NCBI GenBank assembly: GCA_045837725.1
Contig: JBEWZL010000069.1
Location: forward strand, 62,001-126,000
Reading direction: 5' to 3'
Length of the DNA stretch: 64,000 bases
From: Vermamoeba vermiformis
Lineage: Eukaryota; Tubulinea; Echinamoebida
The notes under the pieces are model-generated. The model worked only from the letters and a program-made list of their open reading frames with translations, was not told the origin of the DNA and did no database searches. This document shows positions 17,214 to 28,844 of this stretch, in pieces. Every line of letters begins with the position of its first letter. The stretch's first letter is position 1. The position numbers and the translations under genes are program-made.

Positions 17214-19481
17214 TTATATGCTTCCGCTATCACTAAGTGATTCTTGAAGCTGTTCATTGTCGCTGTCCTCTGAAGGCTTGGGTTCAGAGTCAGATTCGGC
17301 CGACACCGGCATGAAGTCCATTTCGCGAGTATGAATTACACTCCACCAGTAGATCCTATTGTCCGAGAATATAGCATATAGATAATTGGATTCAGCTGAG
17401 TACCATAACCAAGTACAAGTCGGAAACTTTTCGTTCAAAAGATCAGATTTCGAAATCTGGGGTGAGACGCAAACTATTTGCCGTTTGCTTTCCAAATCCT
17501 AAATTCAACATATATTAGCACATATTATAATACTATAGGCGTCAGACCTTTTCAATTTTGAGTCAACCTTGCGGATTCACAAAAAAAAAATTCAATTCAA
17601 TACCAACTTACGTAAACTAGCAGGCAAGGTCCATTAGAGCACGTAATATGACTTTCATAAGGAGAGAAAGCCAACAAATTCGGGTTAGACGCATCGAATT
17701 TTCCTTCAATAACCAAGGTTGCTTTTTGAAACAAAAACGGTTTGATCGCTATTTCAGTCGGGGTTAACGATGCAACCGACCTAAAAAAAAGATGAAATTT
17801 CAGAAATACTTTAACTAGGACTAGTATTTCATTAGTTTTTATGAACACTTACTGTCCTTCCGAAAGGTTCAAGTTGCTGAATCCGTGCGGCGAGGTTTGA
17901 ACTTGAAAAGTTTCGAGGTATCTTAAGCTATGGAGGGATGCGACTAATATCGACTTCAGTGGCTATATATAGATCTTGGCGCATTGTATCGTAGTATAAA
18001 CCTGTCAAACAAGAATGTTAGCAAAGATTTTTTTTGCAGTACAAGTTAATGACACGTGTCAACTAGAGGTCTTCATGACACGCCACAAATGTCAATTGCA
18101 AAGACAGGTAATCCGTGGACATGAACCGCTGCTGTCCAAATGACACGTGTCAAAGTGTCACCGGACACGTGCACAGTCTTTTTGCCTATATTTGGACAAT
18201 CATCGGTCATAAGCACCACGTGAGTGACGGACACGCCTCGATGACAGGTGTCAAGTCGGCTATAGTGTCGATAAAGTGCTGTACAAATAATGACACCTGT
18301 CAAGTTTTAATACCTACCGGTGATAACATGGTCCGATTTGAAGCCATGTTTCTTGAGCTTGTCTCCGACGTAAAAGTAAACTTCGTGTTTTGACGCGGCA
18401 AACAAAAACGGCAAGTCAAAGTTTCGGTCGCTGAAGTACACGTGACAGATCGGTTCTGGCAACTGTTTGGTGTCTATTAACGTCATTTTGTTCGTTGCAT
18501 CAAAGTACCATTGACTGATTTTGCCGTCCTAGAACAAATCTTTCGTTAAAATCGCTTTCATTTTTTTGGATGTCGATCGCAAAAAAAAAAATTTGTTCAC
18601 ACCTTAGCGCCGATAACAAAATTGGTTTTAACGCGCGGAGTGTAGTAAAAGCACGTGATTTCACTCGTGTGTTCATGAAGCGTTTGAGTTATTTCGTATC
18701 GATTTTCAGTTTGATGTTGTTCACAGACAAAAATTGTTCCGTCTGCAGTTCCAACAATGAGTTTATCGAATATAGTTATTCCCTTGACTAGTCTTCTAGT
18801 AGTAGGAAATGATATAGATTCTTCTTGGTGATATAAAGCAAGCGTTTCATCGCAAAAATTAAACGTCGGAATGTCCAGCGTGTCAGATCTGCCTCGTTGA
18901 TAAGTGAATAATCGAACTCTTTTGGCTATATTTCGATATAATTCAATAGGTACTCCTGGATTTATACTCGTTCGAATTTCTATCAGCGATTTGTGGCTAA
19001 TTATAGCTTTTTCTAATTGTGCAAGATCTTCAGCCGCGGTTGGCAGTTCGTCTAATCGAAGGTACTCTAGTGCAGAATATTTTGATATTATTTCAAATGC
19101 TGAGGGAAAGTTTTGATGCTCCGGATCTAAGCCTATCAATCGAGTAAAAATTACTTTTAATTTTGAAAATTAATTTTTTCGCTCTAAGCTCTTACTTGAG
19201 AGGTCAAGATACGTGACAATATTAGGATTGCTTCGATTTAATAGAACCAAAGGATCAATATTATTCTCCCATTCGTCCAACTCAAAATGGGTCCGCGATC
19301 TCCAAAGCAAATCTCGAAACTCCTTGCTAACCGCTTGAATTCTAATCAAAATTACTTAGATATTGTAAATTAATAGACTACAGATTTATAATTCTTACGA
19401 CAAGATGGCTGGGATGCTTTTCCGTTCCAAAAACGAACAGATGTGCAATTTAATTTCAATCGGTAATGCTTCGAACTCCAT
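17214..19481 (-). CDS. F-box protein with WD/propeller-like repeats
   Basis: Seven minus-strand exons (19399-19481, 19196-19341, 18603-19132, 18318-18528, 17853-17943, 17612-17780, 17214-17498) join to 504 residues. The first about 45 residues are an F-box (LPIEIKLHICSFLERKSIPAI, then VSKEFRDLLWRSR), so a role as an SCF ubiquitin-ligase substrate adaptor is likely. The remainder has propeller-like strands such as KLIVGTADGTIFVCEQ, HEHTSEITCFYY and NRIYWWSVIHTREMDF, and ends in an acidic Ser/Asp/Glu tail. The fifth exon must start at 17943, after ATATTAG; nearer AG sites lead to stops. The 374-bp intron 17944-18317 is crowded with TGACACGTGTCA and close variants. The substrate is unknown. Confidence 0.75.
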
Positions 19482-19601
19482 TTAGTCTATTGAGAAATAA
19501 TCATTACCTTGTTGTTTGGGTTTTGGGACCTAACTTTGGGGCTTGACTAAAGTTTGACCAAAAAAATTTGCCGCCATAATATATACGTGTATTTTGAACG
19601 A
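19482..19601. promoter_or_regulatory. Short bidirectional promoter region
   Basis: Only 120 bp separate the divergent start codons of the F-box/propeller gene and the carrier-like gene, so both promoters must overlap here. I see no recognisable box beyond AT-rich sequence. Confidence 0.4.
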
Positions 19602-20524
19602 ATGAACACAAAATCGAGAACTATAGGCTTGTTGAGGCATATTAACGAGCGATATGACCTCGGAGTATGCCTTGACGCATTTCTGGCGACACCATTTTTC
19701 AGATTGAAGCTTCTGTTGCAGCTACAGGTGAGCAAAAATTATAATATCTATTTAATATGTATATATTAATATTTTTAGGTATATATGACTCGTACAAGTT
19801 ACTTTAAACGCGTGCAATAATTTACTAATTTTTATTTTGGATGCAGCACTATTATTTGGTTACTGGGGAGATAGATAAGCGTAAGACTGTTATTGGATGG
19901 ATACGGTCGATGTTAATGGAGGGTGGTCTGAGCGCACTATTCAAAGGTGGTGTTCTTCGTTCGATAAAAGCGATCTCATCCGAACCGCGCGCGCCATCGA
20001 ATACGCAACAGTCATTCATCAAGAAACTGATCAAAAATATTATTTTATTCACATTATGGCAACCTATTGACAGCTTGGTCGTATTGGTGATGGGATCTAC
20101 TTTGCGATCGACTCCAAAAATCTTGGCAGGCGTTTTTTCATCACCGAAAGGATTTATCGCGCTTTATAATGGTATAATTATTGGAATTATTGGTATTATC
20201 ATACAAAATATTGCCCTTGAAGGATTTAGCCGGATCTGGTCAAAATATTTCCAGCGAAGCCTCAGTGGACTCAAGGACCTTCCTATTAATATTTTAGCCT
20301 CTATTTTTTATTACCCTTTTAACACCATTCATCGGCAAATGATAATTACTGGAGTTAACGAGGGAATTTTCGGATCGAAAAAGTTGAACTTGTTATCGCT
20401 ATTCAAGCAACCTTTGTACGGCGGATTTTCACTAGAAATTGTTCGCTTAGTGTTTAATTTCCTAGCGAATGATTTTATAGAACTCTATCGTCTTTACAGG
20501 AGAGGCTGGAGTCAGATCAAATAA
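19602..20524 (+). CDS. Divergent mitochondrial carrier (SLC25-like), paralog 1
   Basis: Two exons (19602-19727, 19847-20524) give 267 residues, slightly shorter than usual carriers (about 300). The first helix ends PFFRLKLLLQLQ, resembling the ADP/ATP carrier signature PIERVKLLLQ. The second and third repeats keep weak versions of the PxD motif (WQPIDSL, YYPFNTIHRQM) and LYNG/LYGG turns. Charged residues of the classical PxDxxK/R motifs are partly lost, so it may not transport nucleotides. The single intron lies at exactly the position found in the paralog at 37766-38826. The family is clear from this pairing; the substrate is unknown. Confidence 0.75.
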
Positions 20525-20725
20525 AATAAACGAGGATTAGCGTAGGTGCTTTCACTTTGCCTGGATTCATTGCACACTATTGCTTTCATTAGACTGTTAG
20601 TTTCCATTCGATCTTCATCATCCCAATATAAAAATCTGCAAACGGTCCTTTTTTTTGCCCACGGGCAGGCAGAAGCAAACAAAACCAGAACTCCGGATAA
20701 AAGACACATAACTTCGAACGCGAAC

Positions 20726-21046
20726 ATGCAACAAATTGTTTTTATGGTATCCAACACCACTTCTGGTGCTAAAGTAAATCTGCGAGCCACTATCCCCAAA
20801 ACCCCAGTAGAAATTAAGAAAATCATTGCCGCAGGGTTAGTCGCGAAGAAATTATGGAAAATCAAGAGTGAAGAAGACATTAGCGAAGTTGTACTTCCGA
20901 GTGGCAAGTCGTGTCCAGAGTTAGTCGTCATAAACGACGGAGATACATTTTTTATTCGAATAGGCACAACGAAACAAAGCAGGCGAATTTTTAACAAACA
21001 AACATCCATAGGGAGCTCAGAGTTATCTCCTCTATTGATAAATTAA
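20726..21046 (+). CDS. Small hypothetical protein (106 aa)
   Basis: An intronless frame starts at the ATG at 20726 and ends at 21046. The upstream in-frame extension lacks an ATG. The first half (IVFMVSNTTSGAKVNLRATI) and a later GDTFFIRIG strand look like a small beta-rich fold, possibly ubiquitin-like or doublecortin-like. I do not recognise a family. It sits between the carrier gene and the left end of the CACTA element and is outside that element. Confidence 0.5.
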   Translation: MQQIVFMVSNTTSGAKVNLRATIPKTPVEIKKIIAAGLVAKKLWKIKSEEDISEVVLPSGKSCPELVVINDGDTFFIRIGTTKQSRRIFNKQTSIGSSELSPLLIN

Positions 21047-21209
21047 CGGTGTTAGTTGTTAATAAAATAATTTGTATTTTTTAAACTCGGATCAATTAAA
21101 CTCATTTGTTACGTAAATGCCAGTAGACACCAGTCATAAGTTATGTTATGCCAAATATCCACAAATTAGTACTTATTTGCTTCGCAATTTGAATGGGCAT
21201 TCCCTTTTT

Positions 21210-21237
21210 CACTGTGGTATAGAAACAATGTTTTTCG
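21210..21237 (+). repeat. Left terminal inverted repeat of CACTA element
   Basis: 28 bp beginning CACTGTGG, an exact reverse complement of 26751-26778. The similarity stops abruptly after this block. Confidence 0.92.
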
Positions 21238-21414
21238 AAACACGTTTCCTGCCGCGGTTTCGTTGGTAAAATAAACAATGTTTCGGTAGAAAACAGTGTT
21301 TTTTGGACCCGTTGTAGTAGATCCAGGGAACCGATTATGATATATATCTACTATTAATTATGCGAATAAAATTGATTTATTTTAAAGTTTACACTAATAT
21401 GTATAGTAAATTAA

Positions 21415-23356
21415 TTACAAATTGTACAAGCGAACTAAATATTCGTTGTACAAGATAGCAACATTTGTGTCTTCAACCGCGTTCAAATTCACTTTCCAGG
21501 CAAGGCTCTGTAATACAGATTATTATTGTTTAACTATCGAATTATGACTGTTGTTACTTACGTCGTAAAGTTCCAATGTATTAGGAAAAGATTCGTTTCG
21601 GTACGCAACTGGCGCCAATAGATTCAAGCCCAAGGCAAAAATCGATCTCTCGTAATCATTGAGTGATGGTTGATACTTACTAAGTCTATCGGACAACTCG
21701 GAATTTATAGTTATCGCTTCATTTCGGTAGAAGTCATAAGTGACGACCAATCGAAGGAGTGCAGTATAGCATTTTGTTTTTATCTTGTCCCACGGCAATG
21801 CGATCATCAAGTCACTCGCTTCTTTGGCTGATTTTGGATCCTGTTGATTGATGAGTCATTTGCAATTCTGTAACGCATAAAAAGTATACCTTCTTTATTC
21901 CGAGACTCCAAAGAGCGTTTGCTGTTGAAGTTGGGCTAATTTTGAAGGTCAAATATGCTAGAAGGGCCAGAAAAACCTAGACTCGATTCATTAATATCAT
22001 ATTGTTACTCTCAAAGCAACGTACGTGAAATCGGTGCTGTGCAACTTGAGGTGAAACAATCGTATCGGATCTTACTGACAGATCAATCAATAGCTACGTA
22101 GATTAGTAATTAGTAAAAAGACAAACGATAATACTTACAGTATATAAGCGAACGTTGCGATCGACGTAGGGGGCATCGAATGACAATGAATGCTCATTTT
22201 CATCTTCGTCAAACATCAATTTGACACGATTAGTGCTAGAGCGAAGCAGAACACTCTGATAGTATAACGTGAGCAAAGCAAGTACGAATCTACGTCACTT
22301 AATAAACTTACCTTCATTGCAGCACCGCTAATGTTCATCGTGCCCTATGAAAATGTCAATCGAGGTAGCACAGTAACAGATTATCATACCAGTGTATTCA
22401 AGGATGAAATTATGCTTGCTCTCGAGCTGCTTTTGTCCGGTTTCGGAATAAATGTTTTATCGCTTGGAACCAAAAACAAGCCCTCGATGTCCAGTACGTT
22501 AAACTTGAAAGTTGAAGCTTTTGCTGCATCTTTAATCAAGACGACTTGCATTTCCGGAGTTGGCGTGCGCTTTTTTGGGGTTTGCGCGCCTTGATTATTG
22601 TTATCGCTGTCCAAAATCAGCAACGCGTAGTACATTAATGTTAACTTACACAATCTTTTTGTTACGCAGAACCATTGACGCTGCCTTGCCGTCATCGTCC
22701 GATTCACTAGTTTCACTGAAACGATCAGCATTAGCATGATGTCATCGTTTTACTTACTCCAACTGTAATTGACTTTGTTCAACGATGTTCTCCGACTCGC
22801 TGTCGTTGACGTTGGCATTGGCTGCGAGTTCGAGCTCTGCCTGATGCTGTTTGACATTGCAATAAGTACGGTAATGAGATGCTAAAGAACCTACTCTTTT
22901 AATAGCACGGTGTCGACCTCGTAAGTGCTCCCACAATCTGGTTTTAATTACTCGTCTGATGATCTTCATACCAACTTCAGATAGCATTGCGTTCTTCTCG
23001 GACTGCCTGTGTCGTTGGTCGGCATAGAGACGGATGATGTGATTAAATTTTTTGCTTCCGATGTGCTCTATGAATACTTAGAAACCAAATTCAATCGGGT
23101 AACACAAACTTACTCTCGTATAAGTCTGACTCGCGGGACAAAACATCGGGCACTTCTGCGATCTGTTCGAGGTTCAGCATGAAGCGAGCACGTAGGTCTT
23201 CTTTTGTCTCCCGCAACAATTTGGTAAGATCCTATAAATTATTGTGAGAATAGTATGCCAAATAAGGGATCGACATACGCGAGATGTTCTATACAAAACT
23301 GCCGCCACAATTGCTCGGATCTCGGTGGCAGACTGGATTAAAAGCGCGTTATTCAT
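21415..23356 (-). CDS. Accessory protein of the CACTA element, unknown function
   Basis: Eleven exons (23279-23356, 23114-23231, 22758-23067, 22650-22715, 22390-22606, 22312-22344, 22139-22255, 22025-22093, 21890-21976, 21562-21840, 21415-21507) join in phase to 488 residues. The N-terminal third is basic and helical (RRVIKTRLWEHLRGRHRAIKR). It is followed by an acidic SESDDDG patch, a KKRTPTP segment and a globular C-terminal half. The exon at 22025-22093 only keeps the frame if the acceptor is the upstream TACGTAG. I recognise no domain. By position it is the element's second gene, analogous to TNPA-type partners of CACTA transposases, but that is inference from layout. Confidence 0.7.
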
Positions 23357-23733
23357 TGTGTTACGTTATGTTTCAGTAATAACAACAGTTTGGTTTTATG
23401 TGTGGTCCTTCGAGTGGAAACACAAGTAATTTGCAAAATTGAAACTGCGTTTTGTGTTTCAACTTTTTTTTTTACCAATTGCCGCCCAATTCTTTTGTTT
23501 GCGTTCAGTTATCCATGTATACCAAGGATATTACAATAATATATGTGCAACAGCTGGTGACGTTGAATGAGGTGCGGTGCCAAAGCAAATATTTGTGGTT
23601 GCCGTCGAGAATTTGTCTAGTTGAAATAAATATCCAACAACTATCGGAGAACTATTGAATTTTATACTTTAATCTCGTGGTTGTGTTGACTTAACGCAAC
23701 ACGGAGCGGATCCAATTTTAACATTTTCCAATA
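23357..23733. promoter_or_regulatory. Central divergent promoter region of CACTA element
   Basis: This 377-bp gap separates the ATGs of the two divergent element genes and should carry both promoters. No supported coding exon lies here. A GGATCC word occurs near 23707 just before the transposase ATG. Confidence 0.4.
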
Positions 23734-26693
23734 ATGAACACACACTTCTGTCCTATTTGTCCGGTGTCATTTGATCATTTTGATCGTCTGTGTCTTCACT
23801 TTGCAAGCCACTTTGTGGTAAACATAATGCCTTGATTAACTTTTCGCGCTTAGTAATCGATTTTAGAACGCTGAGGAAGACGTCTCCGACAGCGAAGTCA
23901 TGGAAGTGGAAATTGACCAAGCAATTGCTGATGACGCTGAGGAAGAGATACGTGGAAACTTAATTGTGAGAGAGACTGCCCCAGGTGTGTAATTCCAGTT
24001 TCAGCAAAGTACGTCAACTGACTGAAATTTCGTCGTGTAGCTTGCGCCGCGTGGAGCCTGGAGCAGAATGTTTTGCTTAGATTGATGACTTTGCATCGCA
24101 TAGGGGCTGTTTCTCGCGAGTCAATTTTGGAGATGCTATCACTGTGCAAAACTATTGCTTCGTTAGACGCTGACATCACGATTCGGAAAATGCTAAACTT
24201 TGAACGCGATTTCAGCGCAAACACGTTCTGCTTAAAACCTCACCATCGTTTCGTGGAGAGTACAAGTCTAGGAACAACCAGGACTTTCAAGATTGGTTTT
24301 ATTCCGTAAGTTCGCTGTTGTTGTAGATCGCGACCCTATATTTACTAGTAAATGATTGATAGGATTGCAATGCACATTGCACGCGCATATCGAATAGAAG
24401 AATGCAGTCGTAAATATCAGCTATGGAAAGAAAACGAACAAAATTTTGACGATATGAAAGACTTGTATGATTTGCCTCGCTTTCGGCAAAACCCGTTGAT
24501 GCTTGAAGACAGACGAAATCTCCTTTTGATATTCTACGTCGATAAAGTAAACCGCAATCGACAAGTGAACCTTGGCTGGAAGAATGTTTGGGTGCTTCGG
24601 TGCATTCCCGCTCAGTTGTCAATGCAAGAACGAGCAGACATGGAAAATTGGTGGGACCTCACGTTCGTACCTGGCTTCTTGCTTAAAGAGAAAGGTATAT
24701 TTCATCAACTCCTGCGTACTCGTACTAAACCTGTGTAGGAGTCAATTATTTTTTGGACCCCTTCGTCGAAGAGCTACTGCAACTTCGAACCAATGGCACA
24801 AGAGTTTTTGACGCATTAAAACGGGAACAGTTCTTATGCAAAGCCGACTATTTCGGAATAATTGGCGATCTTCCTGCCGTCGCCAACGTAGTATACTTTA
24901 AAGTAAGATAAACAGATTCGTTTTACCCTCGATTGACGTTGGGTTATCGTCAGGAAGGTGGTTACTCTAAACTCCTACGCTGGTGCATGCATTGCTTCGG
25001 TTTGCAAGGACAAACGTTCGATGAGCCGCCTCGCGTTAACACAAAACATTCTTGCGTGTTCGTCGAATTTGCCAAAATGAACAAATTGCACGATGCCGAG
25101 AACCACGCAAAATTCTTGGGAGTTAACGGTAGGTAACGAACAGCCTTAAATTGCTTAATTATTCTTAAAAAATTATTTGCAGGGTGCACATCGTTTTGGA
25201 AGCTTGAATCTTTCAGTACAGATACGATTTTCAACGATTTTTTTCACACCGTTCTTGAAGGAGAATTGAAAAAGCTAACGAATGAATTGTTCCACTCCAA
25301 CGCTCGCACTAGTACTGGCCAAGTGATACAGTACTCAATATTCGATCAAACTGAACTCAATATGATCAATATGATAATGGGCAGTCTGCCCTTACGACAA
25401 GATGATGAACGAATGGTAGATTTCGTTCGACGCCATCGATTTTACAGGTGCGTTCGAACAAAACCGATATGACGTAATATGTCATTAACTTTATTGCTTT
25501 AGTGGCCACCAAATGTATCTCTGGCTTCGCGTCGCTCTTCCTGTCTTGCACGAATATTTGCCAAAAACAGAGTGCGATTGCCGCGAAGGAATTCGAACCC
25601 AAATTGACAATGACTTACTAGAATATTTTGACCTCGATAAAACGCATCAATACTGGGATCATTTTGTTGGCATAAGAGAGTTCTGCGTGCTCTACATCAG
25701 ATTGACATCACATCTTGGTCTCAAGTTAAGCGTATGTACTGATTACGACGTTCTGTTCAATTAAACTAATAGCGGTGGTAGAACGAAACAATTGCTAACT
25801 ACAAAGAGCACATTAAAAAGATTATCCGATTAAATATGCACTTATATGGAAGCTCGTTCGCAACGATTAAGACTCACACTGAAGGTTCGTATTACTGTAT
25901 CTTTTCAAGGCAGCAAATTGACGTTCGCTCATAGCCTGTCATAGCATCGATCTCATGAAATTTCAAGGAAAACCTGGTTGGCTACAGTGTTTTACGCCCG
26001 AACGTGATAATCACAATATTAAAAGGTTGAATATCAATTCTAAAGATGTATTCTATCATCTGCTTAAATTGTCCGGTAAGTAATGATGGCAGCGATGTTT
26101 ATCGACTTTCTAACGCGTGATCAGAGATACAAAAGTCTGTGCACTTGTGCAAAGCATCGTCCAACGATTCTAAGGCTCAAGCTAGAGGTGGCGGTCTATA
26201 CAAACCATTCGATAGAAATTTCATGGAGTTTATTACCCGAGAGTATCAGCGATGGAATATACAGTTTCCGCAAGAAGCTGACACATTTGCGGTATCATAC
26301 AATACTATTACACTTGAACATTTTGAACTACACAAAGACAGTTTTTTTCAGTTCATTTCACCCAACAATTCTTACAGCGTTTCTCGGCTGCTCTACGTTC
26401 TTTATTACGGCGCAATGTATTGGATTGTAGCTGTAAGTATGATTATTAGATTAGTGCTGCACGATACTAACCATTTACCGCAGCGGGAATACAGTACCAA
26501 CGGAGAACCTGACCCTGACGTTGGTCTTCTGAAGCTCTATTTAGAGCAAAATACGATTCTTGTCCCTGCCGACAAAATTGCATTTCAAGTAATCGTGTTG
26601 CCCAAAAACTTGGAGTATTTTGTCCGCAACCATCAAACTTTCGATACTTGCGGTGAAACGCAGCCATATTATTGGCTCTGTAACGAATTTTAG
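23734..26693 (+). CDS. CACTA/EnSpm transposase (Transposase_21-like) with C2H2 finger
   Basis: Twelve exons (23734-23817, 23867-23984, 24041-24305, 24363-24694, 24739-24902, 24954-25128, 25183-25447, 25503-25731, 25782-25884, 25935-26075, 26125-26432, 26484-26693) join in frame to 797 residues. Residues 6-26 form a C2H2 zinc finger (Cys6, Cys9, His22, His26). An acidic linker follows. The core resembles Tnp2/Transposase_21: YFLDPFVEELLQLRTNG, then IIGDLPAVANV, RWCMHCFG, and FNDFFHTVLEGELKKL, which parallels the DxMHLVLEG block of the family. No interruption was found, so the gene looks functional. It would catalyse cut-and-paste movement of the element. Confidence 0.85.
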
Positions 26694-26750
26694 CGTGGCC
26701 GTGTTTTTTTAAATAAACGTTGTTTTTTATCAATACACAGCGGGAAAAGG

Positions 26751-26778
26751 CGAAAAACATTGTTTCTATACCACAGTG
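26751..26778 (-). repeat. Right terminal inverted repeat of CACTA element
   Basis: 28 bp ending CCACAGTG, an exact reverse complement of the left end at 21210-21237. It ends 41 bp before the ATG of the downstream F-box gene. Confidence 0.92.
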
Positions 26779-26819
26779 ATTTGTTTGTAAATTTTCGAAA
26801 ATTATCTCTGAAGCAAGCA

Positions 26820-28258
26820 ATGGGCAACACAAGTCAACGAGCAAAATTAACATCGAGTCAAAATAACTCGATTAGTGACTCCTCAAGTTCGCTGGGCTCT
26901 GCACTTGCAGCTCTGGCGGTGGATGGAGCTGAAGTTCCAGCTGAAGTTTCCCAGTTGTCGACAACTACGTCAAACCCACTTAAAAAGAGTTTAGTATTTT
27001 CTATTGAAGAAGGACATGTATTTGGCGATGGCTTGGAGTTGGATTTGCTCCCAATGGAATTGTGGGATCTGATTCTCTCGTTCTGTGACGATCATACTAC
27101 TGCCCTAGTAATTCCCAGAATATGCAAAGTGCTATATAATGTAACGTCGGCCGATAGCATGTTTTGGAAGTTCAAATCTAGAGTTAGACACGGGGATGAA
27201 GAGAAGCCAGAAGTGCAAACTTGGAAACGATTTTATTTTAGTAGTAAGTATATTATTGCAATATTAATTAGCAATTTTTCATAATTAAATTCGTTACCTG
27301 TGAAAATTTAATTTCATCTGGAATTCCAAATTCTACTTCAACGCCTTTACTCACATTATAATTTCCAATAATGCAACGTAATATCGATATATTATTTATA
27401 TTTACGCGATAATATAACTTAGAATATTTACTAACGGCTAAACAACAGACAACATCAAACTGTTTCCGTTACTCGGTTTCGAGATCGGCAACGCGACTTA
27501 CGCTGAGTTATTGAAGGCAAAAGGAGCTGTAGCAAATACGTCAGGTCAATCGCGCTACGTTACCATCGAAAAACACAACTTTTGGGTCGAATCCGCTGAA
27601 CCTGGCAAATTTACTTTCATGTACATTGTTCGCAACATTTATCCTCTCCCTGAGTAAGTTAAAACGCGATAATATATAAGTGTCCTTTATTACTTATCCA
27701 TAGCCAAGTCAAATCGTCTAATTTCTCATTCTTTTGTACATCCCGCATCTGGAATGCTGAAAAAATGTACTATGCTAATATTTTTATATAGAACGTGGGA
27801 AGCACAAGGGTTTACGTGGAAGAAGTCGTTCAACGAGTACAAAAAGTTCTTCAAACGCTGGCCAGGCAATTACGTAGTGACCGAAGTACCGCACAAGAAA
27901 GAATTTATGAACAAGAACTGTTTTACAGCGCGAATATCGTCTATTGCTAAAGACAACGGCATGTTATATCAACTCGATATGCAATTTGGCTACGTTGAAG
28001 GTGAGTAACGTCGTGTAACGAACGCTACATCCGGATCGAAAATTTAATACTCTTCTTAGCATTGATAATAATTTTAAAGTGTCAAATATTAATACGTAAT
28101 TTCTTTGAATAGGAGATGAGGATACAGAAGGAACTTTGTACAGTATTTCCATCACATCTGCTAACGCGTACAACGGAGGCACGTCGCAATCGTACAAACC
28201 GAGATACGAGAACAAAGTTATCAGAGATGCACCTGTGAAAGGAGAGGTTTATATTTGA
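26820..28258 (+). CDS. F-box protein, possibly N-myristoylated
   Basis: Four exons (26820-27243, 27449-27653, 27792-28000, 28113-28258) give 327 residues ending at TGA. The N terminus MGNTSQ fits an N-myristoylation site. After a Ser-rich stretch comes an F-box (LLPMELWDLILSFCDDHTTA, then RICKVLYNV and FWKFK). The rest has alternating aromatic strands (VTIEKHNFWV, GKFTFMYIVRN, FTWKKSFNEYKKFF) that I cannot place. The stop falls just after an unusual GTTTAT, and further coding-like exons follow at 28279-28814, so the true 3' end may be later. The CACTA element's right end is 41 bp upstream of the start codon and therefore inside its 5' UTR or promoter. Confidence 0.75.
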
Positions 28259-28278
28259 ACAACATATAATAATATATA

Positions 28279-28814
28279 AAAGGCGGTTGTTTCTGGTTGA
28301 ATTACGGAGAACTTTCTTGGCTGGATCTGCCCAAACGTTACAAGGTAATAAAACTTACCTTTTCCTCGTATTTATGCTCTAAGCTCTGTTATTTTACCGG
28401 AGTTGCTAGCAGATATTGATTCTTAAGAAATGTATTTATTTAATTATCTCAGTTCAATACCTTACGCTAGAAGTTTATCCCACTGTTGCAAGTTAATTAT
28501 AAAATTAATATTAATAAGTTACTAACCTCTCTAATTAATTAGAGATTCCTTTCGTTCTTGATAGCGATACTGCTTGCAAGATCCATTTCGAACTTTTTAT
28601 TGGGACAGAAAGTTTCGACCGAGATATTCGGCAGGACACTACCGAGGTACCTAAAAGTTTAAATAATACCATATATAGCATTATTAGCGCAACGTTCAGC
28701 CCAAAATAGCTCATTTGGGAACTTGATCCACATTTGGTGAATCACTGGACATTTTGTCTCGACCCCGAAATTGATTCTGACGACTCGCCAAATCAAAACA
28801 TAATCCGTTTATAG
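28279..28814 (+). CDS. Coding-like exons after the F-box gene (3' end or separate)
   Basis: Three segments read well across consensus splice sites: GGCFWLNYGELSWLDLPKRY at about 28281-28346, then IPFVLDSDTACKIHFELF to DTTE at about 28544-28647, then LIWELDPHLVNHWTFCLDP to a TAG at 28812-28814. They look like the C-terminal part of the F-box protein (KGE followed by GGCFW would be natural). However, the AG at 28278-28279 gives the wrong phase from the last F-box exon, so the joint is unresolved. A one-base assembly error, a non-canonical intron or an alternative isoform are all possible. Confidence 0.45.
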
Positions 28815-28844
28815 TAATCTACAACACGAGTCATATTTGTAATC

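Larger units (their letters stand above)
21210..26778. mobile_element. CACTA (EnSpm-type) DNA transposon, apparently complete
   Basis: The element is bounded by a perfect 28-bp inverted repeat, 21210-21237 and 26751-26778, each beginning CACTGTGGTATAG. Inside are two divergently transcribed multi-exon genes: a Transposase_21-like protein (plus) and an accessory protein of unknown function (minus). Both can be spliced to uninterrupted frames. Subterminal AAACAATGTTT-type words recur behind the left end. The flanking trinucleotides are TTT on the left and ATT on the right, so the expected 3-bp duplication is imperfect. Intact genes and identical ends point to recent activity. Confidence 0.88.

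Noticed and set aside
17930-18010. Frameshift in the F-box/propeller gene
   Set aside because: Using the acceptor ATATTAG at 17944-17950 restores one frame with the GTAGGT donor at 18317, so no defect is needed.
22021-22100. Premature stop in the CACTA accessory gene
   Set aside because: It appears only if the nearer CAG acceptor is used; the upstream TACGTAG acceptor gives a clean 69-nt exon in phase.
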